From contig CAJNCI010000006.1 of NCBI GenBank assembly GCA_905221215.1, positions 1 through 64,000 on the forward strand: DNA of 64,000 bases. The letters run 5' to 3'. A model generated the notes under the pieces. The model searched no databases and had not been told where the DNA came from. It worked only from the letters and a program-made list of their open reading frames with translations. Numbering within the stretch: position 1 is the stretch's first letter; each line of letters starts with the position of its first letter. The position numbers and the translations under genes are program-made. Below, in pieces: positions 1-9,036 of the stretch. Source of the DNA: a bacterium (GTDB lineage Bacteria; Bacillota; Bacilli; Lactobacillales; Streptococcaceae).

Positions 1-27
1 ATGGGACTTTTTTTCTACAACAAAATA

Positions 28-77
28 GGCTCCATAATATCTATAGGGGATTTACCCACTACAAATATTATAGAGCC
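28..77. repeat. 50-bp imperfect inverted repeat, possible IS end
   Basis: The arms 28-40 and 65-77 are inverted copies with 12 of 13 positions matching (GGCTC followed by an ATAATAT block). The form resembles the terminus of an insertion sequence, perhaps ISL3-like, but no transposase is visible in the window. It sits directly beside a BOX element downstream of the ROK kinase gene. Confidence 0.35.
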
Positions 78-88
78 GTTTTGTATTG

Positions 89-194
89 ATACTCTTCGAA
101 AATCAAATTCAAACCACGTCAGCTTCGCCTTGCCGTACTCAAGTACTACCTGCGGCTAGCTTCCTAGTTTGCTCTTTGATTTTCATTGAGTATA
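89..194 (-). repeat. BOX element (boxA-boxC form, no boxB)
   Basis: Read on the minus strand, it begins with the boxA start TATACTCAATGAAAATCAAA and ends with the boxC motif CTGACGTGGTTTGAA and CGAAGAGTAT. BOX repeats are typical of pneumococcus and close relatives. The boxA end runs into the 3' end of the ROK kinase gene and supplies its last codons and stop. Confidence 0.85.
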
Positions 195-1060
195 AAATGA
201 TAATAAGCACCCAACATACCTGCTGTATTTTGGTGATGGGCAAATTCTAATCGTGTTTTTTCAGCTAGGCTTGGCACTAAGGCATCTTTTAAGGCTGTGC
301 GGATTTTCGGTTTGAGGATAGCCTCTTGCCCCATGATACCGCCACCGAGAATGACTACTTCTGGATTGGCAACGTAGCAAATATTTGCCAGACCTTTTCC
401 AAGGTAATCTACCATGCGGTCAATACCAGCCATACAGATTTTGTTTCCTTCGGTAGCTTCCTTAAAGATGCGTCGGCCATTCCACTGATCAACTGAATCT
501 CCATGAGCTGCTGCTACATACTCCACCAAGGCTGTGGTAGAGGCGAGGTCTTGGAAAGCTCCATCCTGCATATGCATATAACCGACTTCACAGGCTGAAT
601 TGCTAAAACCATGAAAGACTTTTCCATCCATAATCAAGCAGCCACCGATACCGGTTCCAATAGTCAAGCAAAGTGTCACACTCGCTCCCTTGCCTGAACC
701 AGATACTGCCTCAGCCAAACCTGCGCAGTTGACATCATTTTCAATTTCGCAAGGAATCGAAAAGCTCGTCTCGATTTCCTTTTTGAACTGGGTTCCTGCA
801 TAATTTGGAATCTGAGGACCAGCATAGAAAATCTCACCCTTATTAGGATCCACCATTCCTGCAGAAGAAATGGCAACACCTGCTACTGGGCCTTTTTCTA
901 GATAGCTGGCTACGATATCTTTGGTCTTTTGTAAGATATGAGGTCCACCCTTATGCGCCTCTGTTGGCATTTCATGGGATTCAACAAGTTGTCCTTCTTG
1001 GTCGATCAAACCATATTTGATGTTGGTTCCACCGATATCAATTGCAACGTAGTGTGTCAT
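164..1060 (-). CDS. nanK: ROK-family sugar kinase, probable N-acetylmannosamine kinase
   Basis: A 298-aa ROK kinase expected to phosphorylate ManNAc, the product of the adjacent lyase, at C6 so that NanE can epimerise it. The N-terminal phosphate-binding motif IDIGGTNIKYG (residues 8-18) and the catalytic-type END VN motif near residue 108 are present. The usual ROK GxxGH plus Cys-cluster zinc motif is not obvious: the sequence reads CEVGYMHM. The gene follows the lyase by 17 bp, so it is probably co-transcribed. The last residues (LNENQRAN) and the stop codon lie inside a BOX element, so the C-terminus may have been rewritten by the repeat. The substrate is inferred from context. Confidence 0.85.
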   Translation of the reverse strand: MTHYVAIDIGGTNIKYGLIDQEGQLVESHEMPTEAHKGGPHILQKTKDIVASYLEKGPVAGVAISSAGMVDPNKGEIFYAGPQIPNYAGTQFKKEIETSFSIPCEIENDVNCAGLAEAVSGSGKGASVTLCLTIGTGIGGCLIMDGKVFHGFSNSACEVGYMHMQDGAFQDLASTTALVEYVAAAHGDSVDQWNGRRIFKEATEGNKICMAGIDRMVDYLGKGLANICYVANPEVVILGGGIMGQEAILKPKIRTALKDALVPSLAEKTRLEFAHHQNTAGMLGAYYHFILNENQRAN

Positions 1061-1077
1061 AAATACCTCCTTATGGA

Positions 1078-1995
1078 TTAGAGGAAGCGCTCCTTGGTTT
1101 CGCGAATCAATTGAGCAGCTGCTTCTACAACTGGGCGATCTTCTTCAGTCACTGGTGTCAATGGTGAACGAACAGAACCAATGTTCAAGCCTTCATTGAT
1201 TTTCAAAACTTCTTTAATCACACCGTACATATTTCCATGTGCAGCAGTGAGTTTGCCAATGATTGCGTTGATAGCATACTGCAATTCACGCGCTGTTTCC
1301 AAGTCTTTGTCCGCAATCAATTGATTGAGTTTCAAGAAGAGTTCTGGCATAGCGCCATAAGTACCACCGATACCAGCCTTAGCACCCATGAGACGGCCAC
1401 CTAGGAACTGTTCATCTGGACCGTTAAAGACGATATGGTCTTCTCCACCAAGGCTCACAAAGGTTTGGATATCTTGAACTGGCATAGAAGAGTTCTTCAC
1501 ACCGATAACACGAGGATTTTTCAACATTTCAGTGTATAGACTTGGAGTCAAAGCTACTCCTGCCAATTGAGGAATGTTGTAAATCACGTAGTCTGTGTTT
1601 GGAGCTGCAGAACTGATATCATTCCAGTATTTAGCAACTGAGTATTCTGGCAGGCGGAAGTAAATCGGTGGAATCGTTGCAATAGCATCTACACCTAAGC
1701 TTTCTGCGTGGCGAGCAAGTTCCATACTATCCTTTGTATTGTTGCAAGCAACGTGAGCAATAATAGTTAATTTCCCTTTGGCAACTGCCATGACTTCTTC
1801 CAAAATCAACTTGCGGTCTTCAACACTTTGGTAGATACATTCACCAGAAGAACCATTGACATAAAGACCTTGAACACCTTTATCAATGAAGTATTGAACC
1901 AAAGCACGAGTACGCTCTGGACTTACTTCTCCTTGATCATCATAACATGCGTAGAAGGCTGGAATGACACCTTCATATTTTTTTAAATCTGACAT
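1078..1995 (-). CDS. nanA (lyase): N-acetylneuraminate lyase (DHDPS/NAL superfamily)
   Basis: A 305-aa class I aldolase of the DHDPS/NAL family that cleaves N-acetylneuraminate to ManNAc and pyruvate in the cytoplasm. Visible motifs are the pyruvate-binding GSSGE (about 49-53), the catalytic Tyr in VIYNIPQ (about 138) and the Schiff-base Lys in GVKNSS (about 167). The ATG start has a good ribosome site (GGAGAAAATCT). It has its own promoter at 2055-2083, separate from the nanE-sat-yhcH transcript upstream. Note that nanA in pneumococcus also names a sialidase; this gene is the lyase. Confidence 0.9.
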   Translation of the reverse strand: MSDLKKYEGVIPAFYACYDDQGEVSPERTRALVQYFIDKGVQGLYVNGSSGECIYQSVEDRKLILEEVMAVAKGKLTIIAHVACNNTKDSMELARHAESLGVDAIATIPPIYFRLPEYSVAKYWNDISSAAPNTDYVIYNIPQLAGVALTPSLYTEMLKNPRVIGVKNSSMPVQDIQTFVSLGGEDHIVFNGPDEQFLGGRLMGAKAGIGGTYGAMPELFLKLNQLIADKDLETARELQYAINAIIGKLTAAHGNMYGVIKEVLKINEGLNIGSVRSPLTPVTEEDRPVVEAAAQLIRETKERFL

Positions 1996-2054
1996 AGATT
2001 TTCTCCTAAGATTTCTTTTTTCTGCTAGAAGCAGGATTTATTCTTTACGTGTTT

Positions 2055-2083
2055 AGTATACACCTTGTGAAAAACGCATTCAA
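2055..2083 (-). promoter_or_regulatory. Sigma-A promoter of the lyase-kinase operon
   Basis: On the minus strand, -35 TTGAAT (2078-2083) and -10 TATACT (2055-2060) are separated by exactly 17 bp. The palindrome at 2140-2153 is centred 63.5 bp upstream of the -35 edge. Confidence 0.7.
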
Positions 2084-2139
2084 CATCTGGTGTACACTTA
2101 GATTTTAGTTTCGATATGTATTTTGAAACGTTTATGGCT

Positions 2140-2153
2140 TGAAAGTAGTTTCA
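2140..2153. promoter_or_regulatory. Palindromic operator TGAAAGTAGTTTCA, copy 1
   Basis: A perfect TGAAA-N4-TTTCA palindrome just past the stop of the DUF624 gene and upstream of the lyase promoter. The same 14 bp recurs at 7658-7671 and, with one change, at 8838-8851, each at the same distance from a -35 box. Its position suits an activator. In pneumococcus the nan locus is activated by the RpiR-type NanR, which is the likely ligand-responsive partner. This assignment is an inference. Confidence 0.65.
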
Positions 2154-2166
2154 GAAACAAGCCATC

Positions 2167-2811
2167 CTATTCGTATTTTGCAAAAATCTTCTCCATCAAT
2201 CCAGTCTGGATAAAGACCAATAGCCCAAATCCAAAAAGCAGGAAGGCTGAGCCACCTAACAGTAAACTGAAAGCTGACAGATAAAGAACCATCACAATGA
2301 GGATAAGAATGGCTAACATGAGGAAGAACCAAGGAAAGTTAAAACTTGCCAAGATCAGCCCTTTTTGTAACACTTCTTTCCAAGTTAAATCATAGCGCGC
2401 AGCGATCGGATAGCTAGCCAGCATCACGATAGTGAGGAAGATAAGAATGCCTAGACAAATAGCTTTCACCATTTGGAAAGGCATAGCTGTCTGCCCCCAA
2501 AAGAGATAGAGGTCTAGAAGACTCAACAAAACAATGCCTAACTCAAGCAGACCTAACTGAAGACCTAGTTTCAGATTTTGCTTAAAAGCTCTTAGATAGA
2601 TTTTAAAGACAGGCACACGTCTACTCTTCTTAATCTCAAACATGGTCTCGTAGAGGCTGATTTTAGCCACTCCAATCGTCACGATGGGCAAACAAGAAAC
2701 GACAAAAAGAAGATTGGCTGTCACAATATCCAAGACCTTTTCACTAAAACGCATGAGAAAGTTGTCTGTATCAAATGCTGCCTTGATAAGGCTTACTCCT
2801 TTTTGTGCCAT
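2167..2811 (-). CDS. DUF624 (YesL-like) membrane protein
   Basis: A roughly 214-aa protein with about five hydrophobic spans (LLFVVSCLPIVTIG, the LLELGIVLLSLLDLYLF region, and two strongly hydrophobic C-terminal stretches). Members of DUF624/YesL often sit in carbohydrate ABC-importer operons, with no proven role. The start was taken as the ATG at 2811, preceded by GGAGGAGCAAAC, rather than an upstream TTG. It is the last gene of the nanE-satABC-yhcH unit. Confidence 0.75.
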   Translation of the reverse strand: MAQKGVSLIKAAFDTDNFLMRFSEKVLDIVTANLLFVVSCLPIVTIGVAKISLYETMFEIKKSRRVPVFKIYLRAFKQNLKLGLQLGLLELGIVLLSLLDLYLFWGQTAMPFQMVKAICLGILIFLTIVMLASYPIAARYDLTWKEVLQKGLILASFNFPWFFLMLAILILIVMVLYLSAFSLLLGGSAFLLFGFGLLVFIQTGLMEKIFAKYE

Positions 2812-2830
2812 GTTTGCTCCTCCTGATTTT

Positions 2831-3283
2831 TTAATCAATCAAAATTTTAAAAAGATATTTGCGAACCTTCTCTTCCATACCTGCATAGCCATTTGGCTGG
2901 TGTGGTTCTCCTGGGAAGAAAATCGCAAAATTGTGATAACCCAACAAGAGTGGGTATTTTTCATGACAATGAACAAAGCCAATGTCACTCGCTTCGTCGA
3001 ATGCTACTGCTTCATCTTTGATACGTGAACCGTAGCTCGAATATTCATGTCCTTCTACCAGCAAATGCAAATCTGCATAGTTCTTATGATGCTCAAATTG
3101 ATCATTTTCAGCTTGATTAAGGACATTTTCCTGCACAACCAGAAAGACCTTGTCCCCGTCAATTTCATACTTACCTAGTTCGAAAGAATCCTTACGATGT
3201 TGGTAGAGATAGTCGATAGCCTTGTCTAAATTGGGATGAATTCCTTTGTAAAAGGCGATGTTTTTCAAATCGTCAAAAATCAT
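2831..3283 (-). CDS. yhcH: YhcH/YjgK/YiaL family protein
   Basis: A 150-aa cupin-type YhcH-family protein. The family is linked to sialic acid operons, where a role as an anomerase or sugar-handling isomerase has been proposed. The conserved His and Glu stretches HHKNYADLHLLVEGHE and FAIFFPGEPHQP are visible. The ATG is preceded by GGAAAGAGT. It is separated from the upstream permease gene by two stem-loops (3331-3438), so its expression may be tuned relative to the transporter. Confidence 0.85.
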   Translation of the reverse strand: MIFDDLKNIAFYKGIHPNLDKAIDYLYQHRKDSFELGKYEIDGDKVFLVVQENVLNQAENDQFEHHKNYADLHLLVEGHEYSSYGSRIKDEAVAFDEASDIGFVHCHEKYPLLLGYHNFAIFFPGEPHQPNGYAGMEEKVRKYLFKILID

Positions 3284-3330
3284 ACTCTTTCCTTCGTTTC
3301 TGATAGTTAACTAAAATCATTCTTAAGTTG

Positions 3331-3390
3331 ATAAGTGTCTAACAAAACTTCATAAAGTAACTGCATACCCTCCATTTTGTAGACACTTAT
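3331..3390. repeat. Long intergenic stem-loop
   Basis: The arms 3331-3347 and 3375-3390 form about 16 pairs (ATAAGTGTCTACAAAA and its complement) with one bulged base and a 27-nt loop. There is no T-run. It lies in the sat-yhcH message between permease stop and yhcH start, so it could act as an RNA processing or stability element. Confidence 0.5.
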
Positions 3391-3410
3391 AACTCTGTAT
3401 TTCCATAGCA

Positions 3411-3438
3411 TATCAAGACCACTTCCGCAATCTTGATA
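3411..3438. repeat. Second intergenic stem-loop
   Basis: An 8-bp perfect stem TATCAAGA/TCTTGATA with a 12-nt loop, located immediately after the stop region of the satC permease gene on the minus strand. It has no clear T-run, so it is probably not a full terminator. Confidence 0.4.
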
Positions 3439-3454
3439 TACTAGATTACTTTTC

Positions 3455-4294
3455 TTATCCTTTAACAGCTCCCATAGTGATACCCTGAGTGAAGGATTTT
3501 TGGAAGACTAGGAAGACTGTTACGATTGGCACTGCTGCAAGAGCTGCACCTGCCATAATCAAACCATAGTTGGTTGCCATTTCGGCTTGCATGGTCGCAA
3601 CCCCGAGTGAGATAGTCAAGTTTTGACGTGAAGTCAACATAACCAACTGCATGAAGTAGTCGTTCCAAGTATTGATGAAAGTGAAGATTGCAAGGGCTGC
3701 AAATCCTGGTTTCACAATTGGGAAGGCTACGCTCCAGAAGGTACGAATCTCACCACAACCGTCGATTTTAGCTGATTCAAGCAACTCTGTAGGGATGTTT
3801 TCGCTGAATTGTTTCATAAGGAAGACACCGAATGGCCATCCAATCAAAGGCAAGATAACTGCCCAAAGAGTGTCATGGATTCCCATGAAGTTGACGATAC
3901 GTACCAATGGCACAAGTACAACTTGTTTTGGAAGAGCCATAGCAGCGATAAAGATAGCAAATAGGATACGTTGACCATAGAAACGTTTTTTTGCCAATAC
4001 ATAACCTGCTAGAGATGAAGTCGCACAGACTAAGAACATGGTTACCAATGAGATAAACACAGAGTTCCACATCCACTGCATAGCAGGGTTTTGCACCATG
4101 AGTTGTTGGAAGTTTTCCATGGTTGGCATTTTAGGGAACCACTGAGGAGGAATAACGATTGTATCAGGTTGTGATTTGAATGCCCCTGTCAAAATCCAGT
4201 AGAATGGAAAGATGAACAGCACAGTCAACAAGAGCAAAATGATTGTTGAAATAACAGTAAAGGCTGTTAATGGTTTTTTTTCTGTAGATTGCAT
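3455..4294 (-). CDS. satC: ABC sugar transporter permease (sialic acid SatC type)
   Basis: A 279-aa MalG-type permease with six predicted transmembrane spans. The cytoplasmic EAA-loop motif (ESAKIDGCGEIRTFWSVAFP, about residues 174-193) docks on an ATPase. No ATPase gene is present here; CUT1 importers of this group share a distant ATPase such as MsmK. The ATG is preceded by AAAGGAGACAGCT. It lies 15 bp after the companion permease. The substrate, Neu5Ac, follows from the surrounding genes and similarity to pneumococcal SatABC. Confidence 0.85.
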   Translation of the reverse strand: MQSTEKKPLTAFTVISTIILLLLTVLFIFPFYWILTGAFKSQPDTIVIPPQWFPKMPTMENFQQLMVQNPAMQWMWNSVFISLVTMFLVCATSSLAGYVLAKKRFYGQRILFAIFIAAMALPKQVVLVPLVRIVNFMGIHDTLWAVILPLIGWPFGVFLMKQFSENIPTELLESAKIDGCGEIRTFWSVAFPIVKPGFAALAIFTFINTWNDYFMQLVMLTSRQNLTISLGVATMQAEMATNYGLIMAGAALAAVPIVTVFLVFQKSFTQGITMGAVKG

Positions 4295-4309
4295 AGCTGT
4301 CTCCTTTCT

Positions 4310-5197
4310 TTAGTATTCTACGTCGTTTCCAAGTACTTTAAATTGAACAAAGCTTACGATTGCAATCATGACTGCCAAGAAGACACCAATTGTGTTGGCA
4401 TAGCCGTATTCTGTCAATTGGAAGGCTTTTTCGTAAAGGTAATACATAAGTGTACTTGTTGAGTAGTTTGGACCACCAGATGTCAAAAGCTGAATCAAGG
4501 CGAAACATTGGAATGAGTTGATTGTTGTGATGATTGCGATGTAAAGAGTTGTTGGAAGAAGGCTTGGCCATTTAATCTTCCAGAAAACTTGAAATTCAGT
4601 TGCACCGTCGACACGCGCCGCTTCAACTAATGAATTGTCAATATTCCCCATAGCAGCGATATAAAGGATAATCGGCTGACCAACTGAAGTTGTCAAGAGG
4701 ATAATCATAATTGCCATCAAAGCCCAGTGTTTATCTCCTAGCCAAGAAATGTTCTGGCTGATGATATGACTTGACTTGAGGACAAAGTTTAGAATCCCTG
4801 ATAGTGGGTCATAGATCCATTTCCAAACAACTGTTACGGCAACGCTACCTGTTACAACAGGAAGGAAGAAGACGAAACGATAGAAGGATCTGGCAATGGC
4901 ATTTTGATGATAGGTTTGCGATGCTACAAAGAGTGAGAATAGAACAACAACTGGCACAGAGCCAATAACCAGTATAACCGTGTTAATCAAAGACTTCATA
5001 AAGACAGGGTCTTTAAACATACGGATATAGTTGTTTAAGCCTACAAACTCAAAGTTTGTCATAGAGTAATTAAAGAAACTTGTAATGAATCCCATCACCA
5101 TAGGAGCCAATACAAAGATGACAAAGAAGAACAACACTGGTGCTAGGAAAGCGTAGGAAATCACTGTTTCCCGCATACGAATTTTATTGACTTTCAC
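4310..5197 (-). CDS. satB: ABC sugar transporter permease (sialic acid SatB type)
   Basis: A 295-aa MalF-type permease with six membrane spans and the EAA motif VEAARVDGATEFQVFWKIKWP. The start was taken as GTG at 5197, which has GAGAGG eight bases upstream. A GTG three codons earlier has no room for a ribosome site, and the in-frame ATG at RETVISYA is an alternative. It pairs with the next permease to form the membrane pore of the sialic acid importer. A 43-bp stem-loop separates it from the binding-protein gene upstream. Confidence 0.85.
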   Translation of the reverse strand: MKVNKIRMRETVISYAFLAPVLFFFVIFVLAPMVMGFITSFFNYSMTNFEFVGLNNYIRMFKDPVFMKSLINTVILVIGSVPVVVLFSLFVASQTYHQNAIARSFYRFVFFLPVVTGSVAVTVVWKWIYDPLSGILNFVLKSSHIISQNISWLGDKHWALMAIMIILLTTSVGQPIILYIAAMGNIDNSLVEAARVDGATEFQVFWKIKWPSLLPTTLYIAIITTINSFQCFALIQLLTSGGPNYSTSTLMYYLYEKAFQLTEYGYANTIGVFLAVMIAIVSFVQFKVLGNDVEY

Positions 5198-5336
5198 AGT
5201 CGGCACCTCTCTTTCAAATAGAATAATTTTTTGACTTTCTTGAACTGTTTTAAAATCAAAATGAAATTTTTTAAGATTCGCTTATGTAAGAACTTCATTT
5301 TAATTTCGTGACAGTTCCTTACATTTCAAACAAAAG

Positions 5337-5379
5337 CCTCCCTTTTCTTACATAGACTATGCACAGGGAAAAGGGAGGG
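5337..5379 (-). terminator. Intercistronic stem-loop / attenuator after satA
   Basis: An 11-bp stem (CCTCCCTTTTC and its complement) with a 20-nt loop, followed on the minus strand by CTTTTG. Its place between the binding-protein and permease genes suits partial termination, giving more binding protein than permease, a common design in ABC importer operons. Confidence 0.6.
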
Positions 5380-5397
5380 ATCAATCTGATTTAGTGC

Positions 5398-6792
<1,395 letters not shown>

Positions 6793-6839
6793 TTATTTTG
6801 TTCGACGCATCCACCACTCTCCTCTGTTTTAAGATTGTG

Positions 6840-7538
6840 TTATTTAAGACCAGCAACGAAACGTTCTGTAATCTCTTTTGGTCTAGTAATAGCGCCACCA
6901 ACAACGATGCCTCTCACTCCATATCCCAGGATTTGTTTGGCTTGTTCTGGTGTATGAATTTTTCCTTCTGCAATGACATCCACACCAGCATCACAAAGTT
7001 TTTTGATTAATTCAAAATCGGGACCATCCACTTTTGGACTGTAAGATGTATATCCTGATAAGGTTGTTCCGACAAAGTCAATTCCTGCTTCAACAGCTGC
7101 TAGTCCTTCTTCAAAAGTACTTGTATCAGCCATCAATAGCTGGTTAGGATATTTTTCTTTAACCTGACGAATGAACTCTTGAATCTCCAAACCATCGTAG
7201 CGTTCACGCTTGGTACAATCCAAAGCAATCACCTCGATGTCAAGTTCTGCCAATTCATCAACTTCTTTCATCGTAGCCGTGATGAAGGGTTCTTGCGGTG
7301 GATAATCTCGTTTAATTATCCCAATGATTGGAAGGTTTGTGACCTCCTTGATTTCCTTGATATCGCGAACACTGTTTGCTCGGATACCGACTGCTCCACC
7401 TTGCTCAGCCGCTTTGACCAGCAAGGGAATGACTCCTCCCGCTTCTGTATAAAGCGGTTCGTGAGGAAGGGCCTGACAAGAAACGATGATTCCATCTTTG
7501 ATTTGTGCAATCAAGGCTTCTTTAGTAATCTGTGGCAT
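6840..7538 (-). CDS. nanE: N-acetylmannosamine-6-phosphate 2-epimerase
   Basis: A 232-aa TIM-barrel epimerase converting ManNAc-6-P to GlcNAc-6-P, which then enters amino-sugar catabolism. Family motifs seen are [11 protein letters not shown] (20-30), [10 protein letters not shown] (about 71-80), the catalytic Lys in [12 protein letters not shown], and the phosphate-binding end [10 protein letters not shown]. It is the first gene of the nanE-satABC-yhcH-DUF624 unit. A strong promoter with an overlapping cre-like site and the shared palindrome lie upstream. Confidence 0.93.
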   Translation of the reverse strand: MPQITKEALIAQIKDGIIVSCQALPHEPLYTEAGGVIPLLVKAAEQGGAVGIRANSVRDIKEIKEVTNLPIIGIIKRDYPPQEPFITATMKEVDELAELDIEVIALDCTKRERYDGLEIQEFIRQVKEKYPNQLLMADTSTFEEGLAAVEAGIDFVGTTLSGYTSYSPKVDGPDFELIKKLCDAGVDVIAEGKIHTPEQAKQILGYGVRGIVVGGAITRPKEITERFVAGLK

Positions 7539-7572
7539 CCTCTTTCCTCCTTTTCTTTGTTCTTATGGGTTC

Positions 7573-7601
7573 ATTATATATTATTTATAAAGCGCTTTCA
7601 A
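7573..7601 (-). promoter_or_regulatory. nanE promoter with overlapping cre-like site
   Basis: On the minus strand, -35 TTGAAA (7596-7601), a 17-bp spacer and -10 TATAAT (7573-7578). The -35 is part of TTGAAAGCGCTTTATAA, close to the CcpA cre consensus except for the final CA, which suggests glucose repression. Confidence 0.75.
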
Positions 7602-7655
7602 TACTTTGTGGTAGAATAGATTTCAGTTTCAAAAGTATTTTATAGAACAGCCGTT

Positions 7656-7673
7656 TCTGAAAGTAGTTTCAGA
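7656..7673. promoter_or_regulatory. Palindromic operator, copy 2 (18-bp perfect)
   Basis: TCTGAAAGTAGTTTCAGA is a perfect palindrome containing the shared core TGAAAGTAGTTTCA. Its centre is 63.5 bp upstream of the nanE -35 edge, the same as at the lyase and esterase promoters. Confidence 0.7.
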
Positions 7674-7705
7674 GCGGGATCTATTTTAAATCATCTTTTT
7701 AAGAC

Positions 7706-7732
7706 TGAAAAAGAGAGCTACTGGGCTCTCTC
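7706..7732 (-). terminator. Rho-independent terminator of the acetyl esterase gene
   Basis: On the minus strand, stem GAGAGC/GCTCTC with a short loop (7713-7730) is followed by a T-run, just after the esterase stop codon. Confidence 0.75.
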
Positions 7733-7737
7733 ATTCA

Positions 7738-8718
7738 TTATTTTACATACTTAAAAGGAATCTCACTTCCACATAGCCAGTTGAAGACTTGGTCATTGAC
7801 AAATACATTCATGGCTTCGTGAGCATACTCAGGCATGATACGATAGGCCTTATCGCAGGTCAGACGGTTGTAAATCGCAAACTGGGTAATAGGGTAGCAA
7901 ACATCATCGTCCAAACCCGTAATCATCTTGACCTCACCCTTGATACGATGGGCAAGATTTTTCACATCAATATAGGCAAGGGTCGCCATGATGTCTTCCT
8001 CAGTTTCATGGAAAGGATCGTGAAACTTGAAATATCGGAAAAGTTCGTCGTAGGCCTCACTGGTATTGCCAATCTCAAGCACTCTTCTGAAGTCTGACAA
8101 GAAGGGATAGATGGCAACTGTTTTCTGAATCCGTGTATTGAGCGCTGCTGCAACCAAGGCTAGAGCACCACCTTGTGAGGCACCATAGCTAGAAAGTCGC
8201 TTCTCATCAACCTCAGGTAGACTGGCAATAATTTCAACCAACTGGTAAATATCCAGATAGACATCCTTATAAAAGAGCTGGTCACGGCCTTCCACAGCAC
8301 CACGGATAATATGCCCCTTCACCGTATTTCCTAGAGGAGAACGCAAACCGTCCTGTGAATAACCTGATTGGCCCCGCACATCCATGGAAACAACACCGTA
8401 ACCAGCTACAGTATAGGCCAGCATATCTGCCCAGTCCCAGCCACGTCCCATATAACCATGGAAATGGAAAATTATTGGGACTTTACTCTCACTCTTAGGA
8501 AGAACGACGCGTGCATAGACCTTACCTTCATTGGTTCCTTCAAAAGTGAGCTCAAAGCACTTGACTTGGGGAATATGGAAATCTCTTTCCTCCAACTGGT
8601 AGGCTGGAAATGTGGAAACTTTTTTCAATTCCTCATCCCAGAAAATATCAAAGTCTTCTGGAACCTCATCCCTGCCTTTATAAGTCTTGATTTCTTCTAA
8701 CAAAGCTGGATTTTTCAT
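7738..8718 (-). CDS. axe1: Acetyl xylan esterase / cephalosporin-C deacetylase family esterase
   Basis: A 326-aa alpha/beta hydrolase of the AXE1 (CE7) family that removes acetyl groups from sugars. Ser of GASQGG, Asp in TGLDDDVC and His in PEYAHEA form the triad, and FHGYMGRGWDW precedes it. The start was taken as the ATG at 8718 with AAAGGAGCATGCT. There is no signal peptide, so it acts inside the cell. Its promoter carries the same upstream palindrome as the sialic acid operons, so it may deacetylate O-acetylated sialic acid or imported glycans. This role is an inference. Confidence 0.88.
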   Translation of the reverse strand: MKNPALLEEIKTYKGRDEVPEDFDIFWDEELKKVSTFPAYQLEERDFHIPQVKCFELTFEGTNEGKVYARVVLPKSESKVPIIFHFHGYMGRGWDWADMLAYTVAGYGVVSMDVRGQSGYSQDGLRSPLGNTVKGHIIRGAVEGRDQLFYKDVYLDIYQLVEIIASLPEVDEKRLSSYGASQGGALALVAAALNTRIQKTVAIYPFLSDFRRVLEIGNTSEAYDELFRYFKFHDPFHETEEDIMATLAYIDVKNLAHRIKGEVKMITGLDDDVCYPITQFAIYNRLTCDKAYRIMPEYAHEAMNVFVNDQVFNWLCGSEIPFKYVK

Positions 8719-8752
8719 AGCATGCTCCTTTTGTTTTGTAATCGCTATCACA

Positions 8753-8781
8753 ACTGTAGCACATATAAGAAATCAACGCAA
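8753..8781 (-). promoter_or_regulatory. Acetyl esterase promoter
   Basis: On the minus strand, -35 TTGCGT (8776-8781), a 17-bp spacer and -10 TACAGT (8753-8758) with an extended TGC upstream. The hexamers are poor, as expected for an activator-dependent promoter. Confidence 0.55.
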
Positions 8782-8837
8782 GAAAGAAGGGTAAATAGAA
8801 AATGAATTTAGATTTTTTACTTTTAATATTGTGGACT

Positions 8838-8851
8838 GAAAGTAGTTTTAA
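8838..8851. promoter_or_regulatory. Palindromic operator, copy 3 (one mismatch)
   Basis: TGAAAGTAGTTTTA differs at one base from the other two copies. Its centre (8844.5) is again 63.5 bp upstream of the -35 edge of the esterase promoter. Confidence 0.6.
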
Positions 8852-8854
8852 AAA

Positions 8855-8879
8855 TGAAAAAAGAGCAGTTACGCTCTTC
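8855..8879 (-). terminator. Terminator downstream of a 20-codon ORF
   Basis: On the minus strand, stem AAGAGC/GCTCTT (8862-8879) is followed by TTTTTTC. It ends the transcript that carries the small ORF at 8893-8955. Confidence 0.65.
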
Positions 8880-8892
8880 CTTCTATTCAATC

Positions 8893-8955
8893 TTATTTTG
8901 TTGCTTCTTTCTTTTGGAAAGTGGTTTGGTAATTTACTTTAATCGTTACTGTCAT
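8893..8955 (-). CDS. Possible 20-aa peptide
   Basis: ATG followed by 20 codons (TVTIKVNYQTTFQKKEATK after Met) and TAA. GAGG lies eight bases before the ATG, TATACT lies about 30 bases upstream as a possible -10, and a terminator follows. It is basic, has no membrane span and belongs to no family I recognise. It could equally be a small RNA with a chance ORF. It lies between recG and the acetyl esterase gene. Confidence 0.4.
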   Translation of the reverse strand: MTVTIKVNYQTTFQKKEATK

Positions 8956-9036
8956 CTGAGAGTCCTCGTTTCTTTTTGATGACTCTAGTATAAGGGGCAA
9001 ACCTGAAAGCTAGCTTAAGTTTTCCTTAGAGAAAGC

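Noticed and set aside
28..77. Complete insertion sequence at the left edge
   Set aside because: Only a 50-bp inverted repeat is present, and there is no room or coding sequence for a transposase in the window.
2121..2138. cre-like TGAAACGTTTATGG upstream of the lyase
   Set aside because: The spacing between half sites is 12 bp as in LacI operators, not the 14-bp cre, and the right half is poor. It is also upstream of the activator-like palindrome.
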